In this document: positions 49,128 to 58,740 of the stretch, piece by piece
How positions within the stretch are numbered: position 1 is the stretch's first letter
Layout: every line of letters begins with the position of its first letter
NCBI RefSeq assembly: GCF_011058155.1
Contig: NZ_JAALFC010000003.1
Location: 62,001-126,000 of the forward strand
DNA length: 64,000 nucleotides
Direction: 5' to 3'
DNA from: Litoribacterium kuwaitense
GTDB lineage: Bacteria; Bacillota; Bacilli; Bacillales; DSM-28697
Position numbers and translations under genes: made by a program
Notes under the pieces: model-generated
Databases searched by the model: none
Told to the model about the DNA's origin: nothing
The model's input: the letters and a program-made list of their open reading frames with translations, nothing else

Positions 49128-49388
49128 TTAACGCGGTTCAACGATTAATTTAATGGCGGTTCGTTCTTCTCCATCGATCATTATGTCTGTGAAGGCTGGA
49201 ATACAAATTAAATCAACACCACTAGGAGCAACAAATCCTCGGGCGATTGCGACCGCTTTCACTGCTTGGTTTAAGGCACCGGCACCGATGGCCTGAATCT
49301 CTGCCGCTCCTCTTTCTCGTAATACACCTGCAAGTGCGCCTGCAACGGAATTCGGGTTGGATTTTGCTGAAACTTTTAATATTTCCAT
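49128..49388 (-). CDS. spoVS: Stage V sporulation protein S
   Basis: SpoVS is a small Alba-like protein required for later spore stages. From the ATG at 49388 (MEILKVSAKSNPNSVAGALA) it has 86 residues, the invariant family length. Blocks GALNQAVKAVAIARGF and AIKLIVEPR are intact. GAGGAGG lies upstream. A SigH-type promoter precedes it. Confidence 0.96.
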   Translation of the reverse strand: MEILKVSAKSNPNSVAGALAGVLRERGAAEIQAIGAGALNQAVKAVAIARGFVAPSGVDLICIPAFTDIMIDGEERTAIKLIVEPR

Positions 49389-49434
49389 TCTTCGTTTCCT
49401 CCTCGTCTCATTGGATCGATGCTTTATCAAATAT

Positions 49435-49459
49435 ATTCAAGACGACCGTTCTTATTCCT
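49435..49459 (-). promoter_or_regulatory. SigH-type promoter of spoVS
   Basis: On the minus strand ACAGGAATA (core 49453-49459) and TTGAAT (49435-49440) are 12 bases apart, matching RNAGGAWWW-N12-GAAT of SigH. B. subtilis spoVS is SigH-dependent. It lies 47 bases before the ATG. Confidence 0.7.
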
Positions 49460-49495
49460 GTAGGTGACACTCCAAACAGATGCGTCTGGAAATAC

Positions 49496-50293
49496 TTATC
49501 CTTCCATAAAGGGATGGTCGTCGTTAATCAGCACACGCTGAATCGATTGTGCTTTTCCCGTAACCTTATCCGCCTTAATAAAAACCGCACTTAACTGTTC
49601 CCTGCCTTCCGCGACTTCAAACCTCACAGGCAATGCTGTCTTAAATTTTTGGATCACCGCACTGCTTTCCATTCCGAGAATACCATCATATGGACCAGTC
49701 ATGCCAACATCGGTGACGTAAGCAGTCCCTTTTGGTAAAATTCGTTCGTCAGCTGTCGGTACATGAGTGTGAGTACCTACAACGGCCGTCACCCGTCCAT
49801 CTAAGTATTGCCCCATTGCAATTTTTTCAGAAGTGGCTTCGGCATGAAAATCGACAAAAATAATTGACGTTCTCTGACTCGCTTCTTGAACGAGCTCATC
49901 GGCTTTTTTAAATGGACAATCGAGGGGTGGCAGAAAAGCCCTCCCTTGCAGATTAATTACTGCCACTTCAGTGCCATTGATATTGACAAAAACAAGCCCT
50001 TGACCTGGTGTACCTTCAGGAAAGTTTGCCGGCCGAACGAGTTTATGCGCCTGATCAATAAAGTCAAAAATCTGTTTATTATCCCACGTATGGTTTCCCA
50101 TCGTCACTACTTGGGCACCAGCGCTTAACAAGGAACGATATATTTGCTCAGTAATTCCCCGGCCATGGGCTGCATTTTCTCCATTGACAATTGTCACCGT
50201 TGGCTTATATGTATCTCTTAGCTTTGACAAATACGTCTCCACCATAGATCGTCCTGGTTTACCAACGATATCTCCAATAAACAATATATTCAT
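49496..50293 (-). CDS. ymdB: Metallophosphoesterase YmdB
   Basis: YmdB is a cyclic-nucleotide phosphodiesterase-type protein affecting RNase Y activity, biofilm and sporulation genes. The 265-residue protein (TIGR00282 type) shows FIGDIVGKPGRSMVETYL, NGENAAHGRGIT, MGNHTWDN, DFHAEATSEK and VGTHTHVPTAD, all metal ligands present. It lies downstream of rny, the conserved order. AAAGGAG precedes the ATG. Confidence 0.95.
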   Translation of the reverse strand: MNILFIGDIVGKPGRSMVETYLSKLRDTYKPTVTIVNGENAAHGRGITEQIYRSLLSAGAQVVTMGNHTWDNKQIFDFIDQAHKLVRPANFPEGTPGQGLVFVNINGTEVAVINLQGRAFLPPLDCPFKKADELVQEASQRTSIIFVDFHAEATSEKIAMGQYLDGRVTAVVGTHTHVPTADERILPKGTAYVTDVGMTGPYDGILGMESSAVIQKFKTALPVRFEVAEGREQLSAVFIKADKVTGKAQSIQRVLINDDHPFMEG

Positions 50294-50341
50294 CCAAAAA
50301 CTCCTTTAGCTTTCAATGCGTTTAAACATAGTTGTAGATAT

Positions 50342-50371
50342 GAAAAATAAAGCGGCAAAAAAGCCGCTTTA
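50342..50371 (-). terminator. Terminator of rny
   Basis: AAAGCGGC/GCCGCTTT with a 6-base loop is followed by ATTTTT on the minus strand and overlaps the rny stop. Partial read-through to ymdB is possible. Confidence 0.85.
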
Positions 50372-51940
50372 TTTAGCATACTCGACGGAACGTGTTTCTC
50401 GAATGACCGTTATTTTAATGTGGCCTGGATAATCTAGCTCGGATTCCACTTGTTTGCGGATATTTCGCGCTAGCTTTGGTGCTTCCACATCATTGACTTC
50501 ATCCGGACGGACCATAATACGAATTTCACGTCCCGCCTGAATGGCAAATGATTTTTCTACACCTTCAAATGACTCACAAATGTCTTCTAACTTCTCTAGT
50601 CTGCGAATGTAATTTTCTAATGTCTCGCTTCGGGCACCTGGTCTAGCTGCGGATAAAGCATCAGCAGCCGCAACAAGAACCGAAATGATTGACGTCGGTT
50701 CGGTATCTCCGTGGTGGGAAGCGACGCCATTAATCACGACAGGGTGCTCTTTATATTTCGTCGTGAGCTCGACACCGATTTCAACGTGGCTTCCCTCGAC
50801 CTCATGATCAATGGCCTTACCGATATCATGCAGCAAGCCAGCGCGGCGAGCCAATGTCTCGTCCTCTCCAAGCTCTGCAGCCATCAATCCGGTCAAGTAC
50901 GCGACTTCCATTGAATGCTTCAACACATTCTGACCATAGCTCGTTCGATATTTCAGACGTCCTAACGTTTTGATCAAGTCAGGGTGAAGACCGTGAACGC
51001 CTACTTCAAATGTCGTTTGCTCACCAACTTCACGAATATGCTCATCGACTTCACGACGTGACTTTTCGACGGTCTCTTCTATGCGTGCCGGATGGATTCG
51101 TCCGTCCTGCACGAGCTTCTCAAGAGCAATGCGAGCTGTTTCACGACGAATTGGATCAAACCCGGATAAGATAACTGCTTCAGGCGTATCATCAATGATG
51201 AGATCAATGCCTGTCAGTGTCTCTAATGTACGGATATTTCTTCCTTCCCTTCCGATGATACGCCCTTTCATTTCATCATTGGGAAGATTAACGACAGATA
51301 CCGTCGTTTCTGCCACATGATCGGCTGCACATCGTTGTAAAGCTAGAGAAAGAATATTTTTTGCACGTTTATCCGCTTCTTCTTTTGCTCGGTTTTCATG
51401 CTCTTTAATGAGCATCGCCATTTCATGTGAAAGCTCTTTATCCGCTTCTTCCATAATAATCTGGCGTGCCTCGTCGCTTGATAAACCTGAAATGCGCTCT
51501 AATTCCTCGTGCTGCATTTGAATTAAATGATCAACTTTGTTTTTCATCTCTTCAATTTGTTGCTGCTTCGCCGTCAGAGAATCTTCTTTTTTCTCAAGTG
51601 AAAGTTCTCGCTTGTCTACATTTTCACTTTTTCTCTCTAGATTCTCTTCTTTTTGCAATAAGCGATTTTCTTGTTTTTGCAATTCATTTCTTCGTTCGCG
51701 TGCTTCTTCTTCAGTATTTGTTCGAAGTTTATGAATCTCATCCTTTGCTTCCAGAAGCGCCTCTTTTTTGGAGGCTTCAGCTTCTCTTTTTCCCTCGTCA
51801 ACAATTTGCTGCGCTGCGTGCTCCGCACTGGAAATTTTCGCTTCTGCAATGGATTTGCGAACAAAATAACCGATGATTGCGCCGACGATTAAGACAACAA
51901 CGGAGATGATGATCACCAAAGACCAATTCAGTGATGGCAC
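50369..51940 (-). CDS. rny: Ribonuclease Y
   Basis: RNase Y is the membrane-bound endonuclease that starts mRNA decay in Bacillus. The 523-residue protein has an N-terminal membrane anchor (about residues 6-26), a long coiled coil (about 35-200), a KH domain ([17 protein letters not shown]) and an HD domain with the metal motif HDIGKA. GGAGGTG precedes the ATG. Confidence 0.97.
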   Translation of the reverse strand: MPSLNWSLVIIISVVVLIVGAIIGYFVRKSIAEAKISSAEHAAQQIVDEGKREAEASKKEALLEAKDEIHKLRTNTEEEARERRNELQKQENRLLQKEENLERKSENVDKRELSLEKKEDSLTAKQQQIEEMKNKVDHLIQMQHEELERISGLSSDEARQIIMEEADKELSHEMAMLIKEHENRAKEEADKRAKNILSLALQRCAADHVAETTVSVVNLPNDEMKGRIIGREGRNIRTLETLTGIDLIIDDTPEAVILSGFDPIRRETARIALEKLVQDGRIHPARIEETVEKSRREVDEHIREVGEQTTFEVGVHGLHPDLIKTLGRLKYRTSYGQNVLKHSMEVAYLTGLMAAELGEDETLARRAGLLHDIGKAIDHEVEGSHVEIGVELTTKYKEHPVVINGVASHHGDTEPTSIISVLVAAADALSAARPGARSETLENYIRRLEKLEDICESFEGVEKSFAIQAGREIRIMVRPDEVNDVEAPKLARNIRKQVESELDYPGHIKITVIRETRSVEYAK

Positions 51941-52168
51941 ATGAATTCACCTCCTTGCCTTGAACTTCTCTACTTTTTTTGTTCATGTCGGCTTGTATAT
52001 TGCTACTCAGTGGAAGTCAACATACAGCACAATAACCCATATTCATGTCATGGTAATAAAAGAATTATACAAGGCAATTTTACGGCTGTGAAAAGAGAAT
52101 GTCAAGCAAACGCCTTGTCTGCCTTTTCAAAGAACTTACACAAATGAAGCTGGATACACGCATTTCAC

Positions 52169-52206
52169 AAAAAAACAGCACGGTCGTTGTTTCTCACCGT
52201 ACTGTT
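52169..52206 (-). terminator. Terminator of recA
   Basis: AACAGTACGGT pairs with ACCGTGCTGTT around an 11-base loop, followed by T7 on the minus strand. It lies 11 bases after the restored recA stop. The remaining 51941-52168 space shows nothing recognised. Confidence 0.9.
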
Positions 52207-52216
52207 TCGTTTATCG

Positions 52217-53268
52217 TTATGCTAAATCCAATTGTTCTTGATCGTGATCTTCATCGTCTGTCGGATCCGGCTCATCCTTGGCACATCGAGCGCATAATGC
52301 CCACGAATGGACGTGCGAATCGTTTCCATCACACCTTCATTCTCTTTCAAAAACTGTTTGGCGTTTTCACGGCCTTGACCGAGTCGTTCTTCATTAAATG
52401 AGTACCACGCGCCGCTTTTTTGCACAATGTCGAGGTCTGATCCGATATCCAGCACTTCGCCTTCCTTAGAAATGCCTTCTCCATACATAATATCGACTTC
52501 TGCTTGCCTAAAAGGAGGAGCGACCTTGTTTTTAACAACCTTAATACGCGTTTTGTTACCGACCATATCGTTGCCTTGCTTCAATGTTTCAGCGCGTCTG
52601 ACCTCTAAGCGAACGGATGAATAAAACTTTAATGCCCGACCTCCAGGTGTCGTCTCAGGGTTTCCGAACATGACGCCTACTTTTTCACGAATTTGGTTAA
52701 TAAAGATGGCGATCGTTTTAGATTTATTGATGGCACCCGATAGCTTTCTTAACGCCTGGGACATAAGGCGTGCCTGTAGTCCTACGTGGGAATCACCCAT
52801 TTCGCCTTCGATCTCTGCTTTTGGTACAAGTGCTGCAACGGAGTCAATGACAACAATATCAACAGCTCCACTGCGAACGAGTGCTTCTGCGATTTCAAGC
52901 GCTTGTTCCCCTGTATCTGGCTGTGAAAGCAAGAGCTCGTCTATGTTAACTCCCAGCTTTTGCGCATACACGGGATCTAAAGCGTGCTCCGCATCGATAA
53001 AGGCCGCTGTGCCGCCGTTATACTGAACTTCGGCAATGGCATGTAGAGCAACAGTCGTCTTACCAGAGGATTCTGGTCCGTAAACCTCTACAATACGTCC
53101 TCGAGGATAACCGCCGACGCCAAGCGCCACATCCAACGCAAGAGATCCGCTGGAAATGGTTGAAATTTTCCGATCTGTCTGATCCCCAAGCTTCATAATC
53201 GAACCTTTGCCAAACTGCTTTTCTATCTGTCGAAGTGCCATATCTAAGGCAGCTTTACGATCACTCAA
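52217..53268 (-). CDS. recA: Recombinase RecA (C-terminal frameshift)
   Basis: RecA forms filaments on single-stranded DNA for recombination and triggers LexA self-cleavage. Walker A GPESSGKT (about 65-72), Walker [15 protein letters not shown] and the L2 region [14 protein letters not shown] are intact. The start is TTG at 53268, after GAGGAG. As written, the tail after ALDVP is basic ([10 protein letters not shown]) and ends at 52222. Adding one A at 52278-52279 restores [20 protein letters not shown], the acidic tail expected of RecA, ending at 52217. The basic tail is very likely an artefact or a mutation. Confidence 0.95.
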
Positions 53269-53302
53269 ATGTAACTCCTCCTCATTTCAAATATCTGTTT
53301 CT

Positions 53303-53331
53303 ATCATACCTTTTTTTATAGCGTTTGCCAA
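53303..53331 (-). promoter_or_regulatory. SigA-type promoter of recA
   Basis: TTGGCA (53326-53331) and TATGAT (53303-53308) are exactly 17 bases apart on the minus strand, directly after the LexA box. Confidence 0.75.
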
Positions 53332-53339
53332 CAAAAAAG

Positions 53340-53353
53340 CGAACATTTATTCG
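53340..53353. promoter_or_regulatory. LexA box of recA
   Basis: CGAACATTTATTCG is a near-palindromic match to CGAAC-N4-GTTCG (one change). It lies nine bases upstream of the recA -35. Confidence 0.8.
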
Positions 53354-53497
53354 CAAAGATAAAAAAAGAACTAAAGGAGATTCATAGAATTGTAGCTTGA
53401 TATGCTCTATTTGTATATATTTTTATCCTGCTAACTATGATATCGTCACTAAAAAATGTCATTTTGCATTGCGGCTATCTTTGTGCTCCAGCACAAT

Positions 53498-54724
53498 TTA
53501 CACTCGAAGCAACCAAGCAAGACCATGTCGAACAGCTCGCTGACGAATCGATGATCGGGAGCCAGCAAATTGCAGCTTTTCTACTTCTGTTCCTTCAGCG
53601 GTTGCCACAGCAATAAACACAGTACCAACAGGATGTCCCTCTAGAGTATCTGGACCAGACACACCAGTAAAGGCAATGCCAAAATCTGCTTCAGACATAG
53701 AGCGCGCGGCCTCTGCCATCGCCTTTGCACACTCATTGCTCACTGTACCGTAAGCAGTAATCAACGATTCGGGAATGCCTAGGAGCTTCATTTTTAATGA
53801 AGGGTGATAACAAACGACACTGCCAAGCACTGCTTTAGACGCTCCAGGCACACTAATTAAAGCATCTGTAAAACGCCCACCGGTTAAGCTTTCAGCGGCA
53901 GCCACTGTGCGTTCTCGCGAAAGCAGCTTATCCATCACTGCTTCTTCTAACGTCGTTTCGCCATACCCATATAAATATTCTCCAACCCGATCAGTAATGC
54001 TTTTCTCACAAGCATCTAGCATTTCGGCTGCTCGCTGCGGGTCTTTTTCCTTCACCGTCAAGCGTAACGTCACTTCTCCAGGCTTAGCCAAAGGGGCAAT
54101 TGTCGGATTCGTCTGCTGTGTCAGCAGGTCATCTAATTCATGCTCCAATTGGGATTCTCCAATACCTGTGAAACGAAGCACACGAGACTCGATTCGTTCT
54201 ACATCTAAATAGTGCGTCGTTAAATATGGAATCGCACTATGGATAACCATTGGCTTGAGTTCATTTGGTGGTCCAGGGAACATCATGTAGACGCGATTAT
54301 TTTTTTGCAAAGCCATTCCTGGTGCCATGCCAGTCCGGTTTTCTAACACGGTAGCTCCTTCTAGCACGAGGGCCTGCTTCCGATTATTTGGGGTCATCTC
54401 GCGCCCAATGGACGTGAAATAGTTCTCAATATAGCGCAGCGCCTTTTCATCATGAACGAGTGGACAGCCTAAATGACGACCAATGACTTCTTTCGTCAGG
54501 TCGTCCTTTGTTGGTCCGAGGCCACCGGTAAACAAGATCAAGTCAGCTCGTTTTTCTGCTTCCATTAAAACCGCTCGCAGTCGGTCTGGGTTATCCCCAA
54601 CAACTGTATGGTAATAGACGTTCACACCAATTTCGGCAAGCTCTTTAGAAAGAAACTGAGCGTTTGTATTTGTAATTTGCCCTAGTAAAAGTTCAGAACC
54701 AACGGCAATGATTTCTGCATTCAT
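53498..54724 (-). CDS. cinA: CinA-family competence/damage-inducible protein
   Basis: CinA combines an N-terminal MoCF-like domain (GSELLLGQITNTNAQFLSKE, LFTGGLGPTKDD) and a C-terminal nicotinamide-nucleotide amidase domain (AESLTGGRFTDALISVPGAS, AFTGVSGPDTLEGHPVG). The 408 residues are full length. The activity is in pyridine-nucleotide recycling. It lies directly upstream of recA, the conserved order, but recA has its own promoter here. Confidence 0.95.
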   Translation of the reverse strand: MNAEIIAVGSELLLGQITNTNAQFLSKELAEIGVNVYYHTVVGDNPDRLRAVLMEAEKRADLILFTGGLGPTKDDLTKEVIGRHLGCPLVHDEKALRYIENYFTSIGREMTPNNRKQALVLEGATVLENRTGMAPGMALQKNNRVYMMFPGPPNELKPMVIHSAIPYLTTHYLDVERIESRVLRFTGIGESQLEHELDDLLTQQTNPTIAPLAKPGEVTLRLTVKEKDPQRAAEMLDACEKSITDRVGEYLYGYGETTLEEAVMDKLLSRERTVAAAESLTGGRFTDALISVPGASKAVLGSVVCYHPSLKMKLLGIPESLITAYGTVSNECAKAMAEAARSMSEADFGIAFTGVSGPDTLEGHPVGTVFIAVATAEGTEVEKLQFAGSRSSIRQRAVRHGLAWLLRV

Positions 54725-54739
54725 AGCAGCATTCCTTTC

Positions 54740-55318
54740 TTATTTTGAAGATAAAATAACCTGCTTGTTTTTCACAAAATAATCCCAACCTGAAAGCACT
54801 GTGAAGAAAACCGCAGCCCACAGCGCAATATCAGCGAATGGAAATGACCAAAGGGAAAACGGAAGGTTGTATAATAATAATGTAATAATCGCGAGCATCT
54901 GTGTCCACGTTTTTAGCTTTCCTAGCTGACTCGCAGCCAATACCGTACCATCCCCAGCAGCAATTAAGCGTAAGCCCGTTACGGCAAACTCACGACTGAT
55001 AATGACAACCGCCATCCATGAAGGGACTGCTCCGAATTCAACGAGCACGAGTAGTGCAGCGGACACGAGTAGTTTATCTGCTAGTGGATCCAAGAATTTT
55101 CCGAAATTCGTCACCAACTGATACTTTCTTGCTAAATGCCCGTCAATCCAATCTGTAAGAGCGGCAATAATAAAAATAAAAGCACCGATCATATGACTCA
55201 CCGGAAAAATCGTGCCACCGATATTGACTGCTCCAAACGAGAAGGGAACGAGCATAAAAATCAAAAATAAAGGGATGAGTAATACACGTGCCACTGTAAT
55301 TCGGTTTGGTAAATTCAT
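54740..55318 (-). CDS. pgsA: CDP-diacylglycerol-glycerol-3-phosphate phosphatidyltransferase
   Basis: PgsA makes phosphatidylglycerol phosphate, the committed step to phosphatidylglycerol. The 192-residue membrane protein has the CDP-alcohol transferase motif: D-G-x2-A-R in DGHLARKY, then GKFLDPLADK, supplying the catalytic aspartates. Several membrane segments are visible. It stands 15 bases upstream of cinA. Confidence 0.95.
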   Translation of the reverse strand: MNLPNRITVARVLLIPLFLIFMLVPFSFGAVNIGGTIFPVSHMIGAFIFIIAALTDWIDGHLARKYQLVTNFGKFLDPLADKLLVSAALLVLVEFGAVPSWMAVVIISREFAVTGLRLIAAGDGTVLAASQLGKLKTWTQMLAIITLLLYNLPFSLWSFPFADIALWAAVFFTVLSGWDYFVKNKQVILSSK

Positions 55319-55395
55319 CGCATTCGTTCACTCCATATATCATCATTTCAAAATTAATCTCAGTCGTTCCAGATGTATTCAATGTCACAAGGGAA

Positions 55396-55422
55396 ATAGC
55401 CTGACGAACGCTGTCAGGCTAT
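55396..55422. terminator. Hairpin between rodZ and pgsA
   Basis: ATAGCCTGAC and GTCAGGCTAT form a perfect 10-base-pair stem with a 7-base loop. The T run after it on the minus strand is weak, so partial termination is likely. Confidence 0.6.
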
Positions 55423-55442
55423 ACCTATAATCTTCGTTTTTT

Positions 55443-56363
55443 TTACGATTCACCTGCATCAGGCATAGATGTTTTCTTGATCAAAAGCGTCTGATCCTTT
55501 TGTTGATTAGCATCTACATCATAAGACAACGCAACGCCGTTCACGGTAATTTTTGTATCATACGCACGCGGGAGACGGAGGTTAATCGTTTCATAAGATG
55601 AGACATCAACCTCCCATGCCCCTTCCTCAGGCGCTAATGTCTTTTGTGCAATGATTTGGGAGCCTCCAGGTGCGCGAACGCCTATATAAGCGCGACCTGA
55701 CACTTCAAAAGTTAACACAAATTGTTCAGCATTATCCTGCAGCGTATACACTGTATCGATGCCACCCTCTCCTGCCTCTGCTGTGAGGGTTGGTTCATTT
55801 GCTTGTTCCTCTTGATCTTCTGAAGGATCTGGAGATGCGTCTTCGGTTGAATCTGTACCATTTCCTTGTGTTACATCCTCTTCTGTCGCTTGATCCGGCT
55901 GTTCTTCCGGAGCCATGTTTTCCGTTTGTACTGATGGCGAAGCGTCATCTGAGCGTTCTCCATCATCTGAAGGGAGGAAACGGATCACAAGCATATAAAG
56001 CGCAATTAAGGCAGCTACAATAACGACAGCCGTCAGTACTTTCGGCAGAGCACGTGCCCAAGTCGACTTTTGTGTGGAGACGTGTTTAGAACGAGCCATC
56101 CGGCTCGGAATCTCGTCAGGCACTGTCGGCTGAGGAATCTCCTTTTCATAAGCCTGAAACACTTCTTCGGCTGATAAACCGAGTGCCTCTGCATACTGCC
56201 GCACAAATGCGCGCGCATAAAATTGACCAGGCAATGCGTCGTAATGCCCTTCTTCAATTGCTTCTAAATACCGTGCTTGGATTTTTGTTGTCCGTTGCAG
56301 CTCCTCTAACGAAATACCTTGTGCCTGCCGTTGTTCCCGCAAATATTGCCCTAATTCCGTCAT
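55443..56363 (-). CDS. rodZ: RodZ-like helix-turn-helix membrane protein (YmfM)
   Basis: RodZ links MreB to cell-shape control. The 306 residues comprise an Xre-type helix-turn-helix (GQYLREQRQAQGISLEELQ), a basic juxtamembrane region, one membrane segment (about 112-132, TAVVIVAALIALYMLVIRFL), an acidic Pro/Glu/Asp-rich linker and a C-terminal DUF4115 domain. Domain order and place upstream of pgsA match B. subtilis. Confidence 0.93.
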   Translation of the reverse strand: MTELGQYLREQRQAQGISLEELQRTTKIQARYLEAIEEGHYDALPGQFYARAFVRQYAEALGLSAEEVFQAYEKEIPQPTVPDEIPSRMARSKHVSTQKSTWARALPKVLTAVVIVAALIALYMLVIRFLPSDDGERSDDASPSVQTENMAPEEQPDQATEEDVTQGNGTDSTEDASPDPSEDQEEQANEPTLTAEAGEGGIDTVYTLQDNAEQFVLTFEVSGRAYIGVRAPGGSQIIAQKTLAPEEGAWEVDVSSYETINLRLPRAYDTKITVNGVALSYDVDANQQKDQTLLIKKTSMPDAGES

Positions 56364-56387
56364 TACAAAACACCTGCCACAAATATA

Positions 56388-57179
56388 CTAAAAATCAAAC
56401 TGATTCGGGCTTTCGAGGCCGGGAGAAGAGTGCCAGTCTACATGATCATATGTAATCTCCTCGGCAGGATCGGAGCGAAGTTCAATAATATAATCAAAGT
56501 CGTCCATATCATATTCGGTCGCTTGTACGAAAATATCAGGGTGTTCAACAACCTTAATAACCGGCATTCGCATAATCTCTCGAACGAGCTGCCAATGATT
56601 TTCAGAATGACGGCGTGCCGATACAATGCCGTCAACAATATAAATTTGATCATCGCCATATTCTCCATCGAGCAGTCGATCGCGAACCGTCTGTCTTAAT
56701 AGCGTTGACGAGATAAATAGCCATTTTTTGTTTGCACATACGCTGGCCGCAACGACCGATTCTGTTTTTCCTACCCGAGGCATGCCTCGTACCCCGATAA
56801 GGCGCTTTCCCTCCTGCTTAAACAGTTCAGCCATAAAATCGACAAGCAGACCTAGTTCATCACGTTCAAAACGAAATGTTTTTTTATCGTCTGCATCACG
56901 CTGAATATAGCGACCATGTCTCACAGCGAGCCGATCCCTCAGCTTAGGGGTTCGGAGCTTTGTAATCGTAATATTCTCCATGTTGGACAGGATCGCTTCT
57001 AAGTCTTCAATTTTTTGGCTAGCATCACATTTCAAAAGCATGCCTCGTCGCAAATTATCTACGCCATTAATGGTAATAATGTTAATGGACAACATGCCTA
57101 AAAGGGATGAAACGTCTCCTAATAGTCCAGGTCGGTCTTGTTGAATTTCGTATTCAAGATACCATTCCTTCTCTTCCAT
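56388..57179 (-). CDS. ymfK: DUF3388 protein YmfK
   Basis: From the ATG at 57179 (MEEKEWYLEYEIQQDRPGLL) it has 263 residues. An ACT-like ligand domain (about 8-75) precedes a P-loop-like segment GVRGMPRVGKTESV (about 145-158), the layout of DUF3388 (YmfK). A specific function is not known. GGGGGAG lies upstream of this ATG; an earlier in-frame start at 57299 lacks a ribosome site. Confidence 0.88.
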   Translation of the reverse strand: MEEKEWYLEYEIQQDRPGLLGDVSSLLGMLSINIITINGVDNLRRGMLLKCDASQKIEDLEAILSNMENITITKLRTPKLRDRLAVRHGRYIQRDADDKKTFRFERDELGLLVDFMAELFKQEGKRLIGVRGMPRVGKTESVVAASVCANKKWLFISSTLLRQTVRDRLLDGEYGDDQIYIVDGIVSARRHSENHWQLVREIMRMPVIKVVEHPDIFVQATEYDMDDFDYIIELRSDPAEEITYDHVDWHSSPGLESPNQFDF

Positions 57180-57627
57180 GGTAGACTCTCCCCCCGCGTA
57201 AAACCGAAATCCTTTTTTTATTTTAACATAAAAGCTGTTAAACCGGTTATGAAATAGGTCAAAAGTTCGAAATGTATTGATCCGTCTGATGATAAACACA
57301 AGGGCTCAAAAACAAGAAAAATACAAATTGAGAACAAAGCTTTTTTACATTTTCTCTACATCTTTTTAGCATCTGCTTTAGCAACTCTGTCAATATTTTG
57401 CAACTTAGCTTAAAAACGCTTCTCATCCAGTGTGCACTAGGAAACGAAGACGCGAATAGAGTTTCAATTTATGAGAGGGCGAGCAGATGAATTCGTTACT
57501 TTTAGAGGGGGAAATTTTCACTCTTTACACTGATGTACATACGTTTTCTTACTGTTTCGTTGGTTGATCGAGACGCATGCCCTTACATTGAACATCCCAG
57601 CTGACTCGTTGAATTTCTGCTACATAG
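57180..57627. other. Intergenic region ymfK-ymfJ
   Basis: These 448 bases, AT-rich near ymfK, separate two genes that are close in B. subtilis. Only a 26-residue plus-strand frame at about 57487 with no support is seen. No RNA gene or promoter was confidently found. Confidence 0.4.
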
Positions 57628-57656
57628 AAAAAAAGGGCCTTGCAATAGGCCCTTTT
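57628..57656 (-). terminator. Terminator of ymfJ
   Basis: AAAAGGGCCT and AGGCCCTTTT pair over 10 bases with a 6-base loop, followed by T on the minus strand. Confidence 0.9.
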
Positions 57657-57918
57657 ACTGGCGTTGCTGCCCGCTTTGCTGAACAAGTTTGATCATCATA
57701 TTGGCAATGGCATGCTGCTCTTTCTCATCCGCAACCTTCCAAAGCTCGGCCAATACTTTCTCTTCATCATTTTTTGCATCGACTTCGTTCGCTAGATAGC
57801 CACCAATTTGGTAAGCCAGCTCTGAAATGGCTTTTTGATCGTACCCAGCATGTTCTGCATGCTGAAGACGGTCACCAAGAAAGCTTTTCCACTGCTCAAA
57901 GTTGTTTAACACTGACAT
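57655..57918 (-). CDS. ymfJ: DUF3243 protein YmfJ
   Basis: An 87-residue protein matching DUF3243: NNFEQWKSFLGDRLQHAEHA, then GGYLANEVDAKNDEEKVLAEL. It is helical, acidic and of unknown function. GGAGG precedes the ATG. It follows ymfI by 67 bases in the conserved order. Confidence 0.93.
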   Translation of the reverse strand: MSVLNNFEQWKSFLGDRLQHAEHAGYDQKAISELAYQIGGYLANEVDAKNDEEKVLAELWKVADEKEQHAIANMMIKLVQQSGQQRQ

Positions 57919-57985
57919 GGTGTCATCCTCCTTTATTTACGTTCATGGTTTAGGATGCACACACATGCTTTATAATATGCACACT

Positions 57986-58735
57986 TTATGTATACCAAGC
58001 ACCATTGATTGAAAGCACATGACCGTTAATGTAACTGGATGTCGGGTTGAGCAGAAAAAGAATCGCGCGCGCGACCTCTTCAGGCTTACCGAGCCGACCA
58101 GAAGGAATATCTTCGATAAGCGCAGCAGCATCTTCCGGTGAAAAATGCGAAGTCATCGGGGTCTCTATCGCTCCAGGTGCGACGGCGTTCACCGTTAAAT
58201 AAGAACGTGCCGTTTCTTTAGCAAGGGCTTTGACAAAAGCAATCTGCGCCCCCTTAGCAGCTGAATATACACTTTCCATCGCGCCACCCGTCTCTCCCCA
58301 GATGGACGAAATAAAAAGTATACGGGCGTACGAGCATGCTCCTCCTGCCATATATCCAACAAAATGACGCGTCAGTGCTATCGGGGAAATGACATGAACT
58401 TGCATTAAAGTCGATATTTCACGTTCTTCAGTATCTTGCAGCAATGCTTCATAATTGTAGCCGGCACAGTGAACGATGACATCGAGACGATCTGGTAAGG
58501 CTTCAATGCATTGAGCAGGCCCATTGACGTCTGCCAAATTTGCCTGTATGGATTGAAAATAAACGCCTGTCTCTTTCGCACGCTGCTCAAGCTTTTTCAT
58601 TTGCGCTTTGTTTTTGTAGTATTGGCCAAACAATTGAAAGGGCTTGTGAAAATACGGCGTCGTGAATAGTTGTTCACACAACGCCGCACCGATGGCCCCG
58701 CTCGCACCTGTGACGAGAATACGAACCGGCTCCAT
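57986..58735 (-). CDS. ymfI: EF-P 5-aminopentanone reductase YmfI (SDR family)
   Basis: YmfI reduces the 5-aminopentanone on elongation factor P to 5-aminopentanol in Bacillus. From ATG 58735 (MEPVRILVTGASGAIGAAL, AAGGAG eight bases upstream) it has 249 residues. The cofactor motif TGASGAIG and catalytic Tyr-x3-Lys (YSAAKG) are intact. It overlaps no neighbour and follows ymfH by five bases, forming one unit. Confidence 0.9.
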   Translation of the reverse strand: MEPVRILVTGASGAIGAALCEQLFTTPYFHKPFQLFGQYYKNKAQMKKLEQRAKETGVYFQSIQANLADVNGPAQCIEALPDRLDVIVHCAGYNYEALLQDTEEREISTLMQVHVISPIALTRHFVGYMAGGACSYARILFISSIWGETGGAMESVYSAAKGAQIAFVKALAKETARSYLTVNAVAPGAIETPMTSHFSPEDAAALIEDIPSGRLGKPEEVARAILFLLNPTSSYINGHVLSINGAWYT

Positions 58736-58740
58736 CTGAT

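Noticed and set aside
57487..57567. 26-residue plus-strand frame in the ymfK-ymfJ gap
   Set aside because: No convincing ribosome site, family or flanking signal; likely chance.
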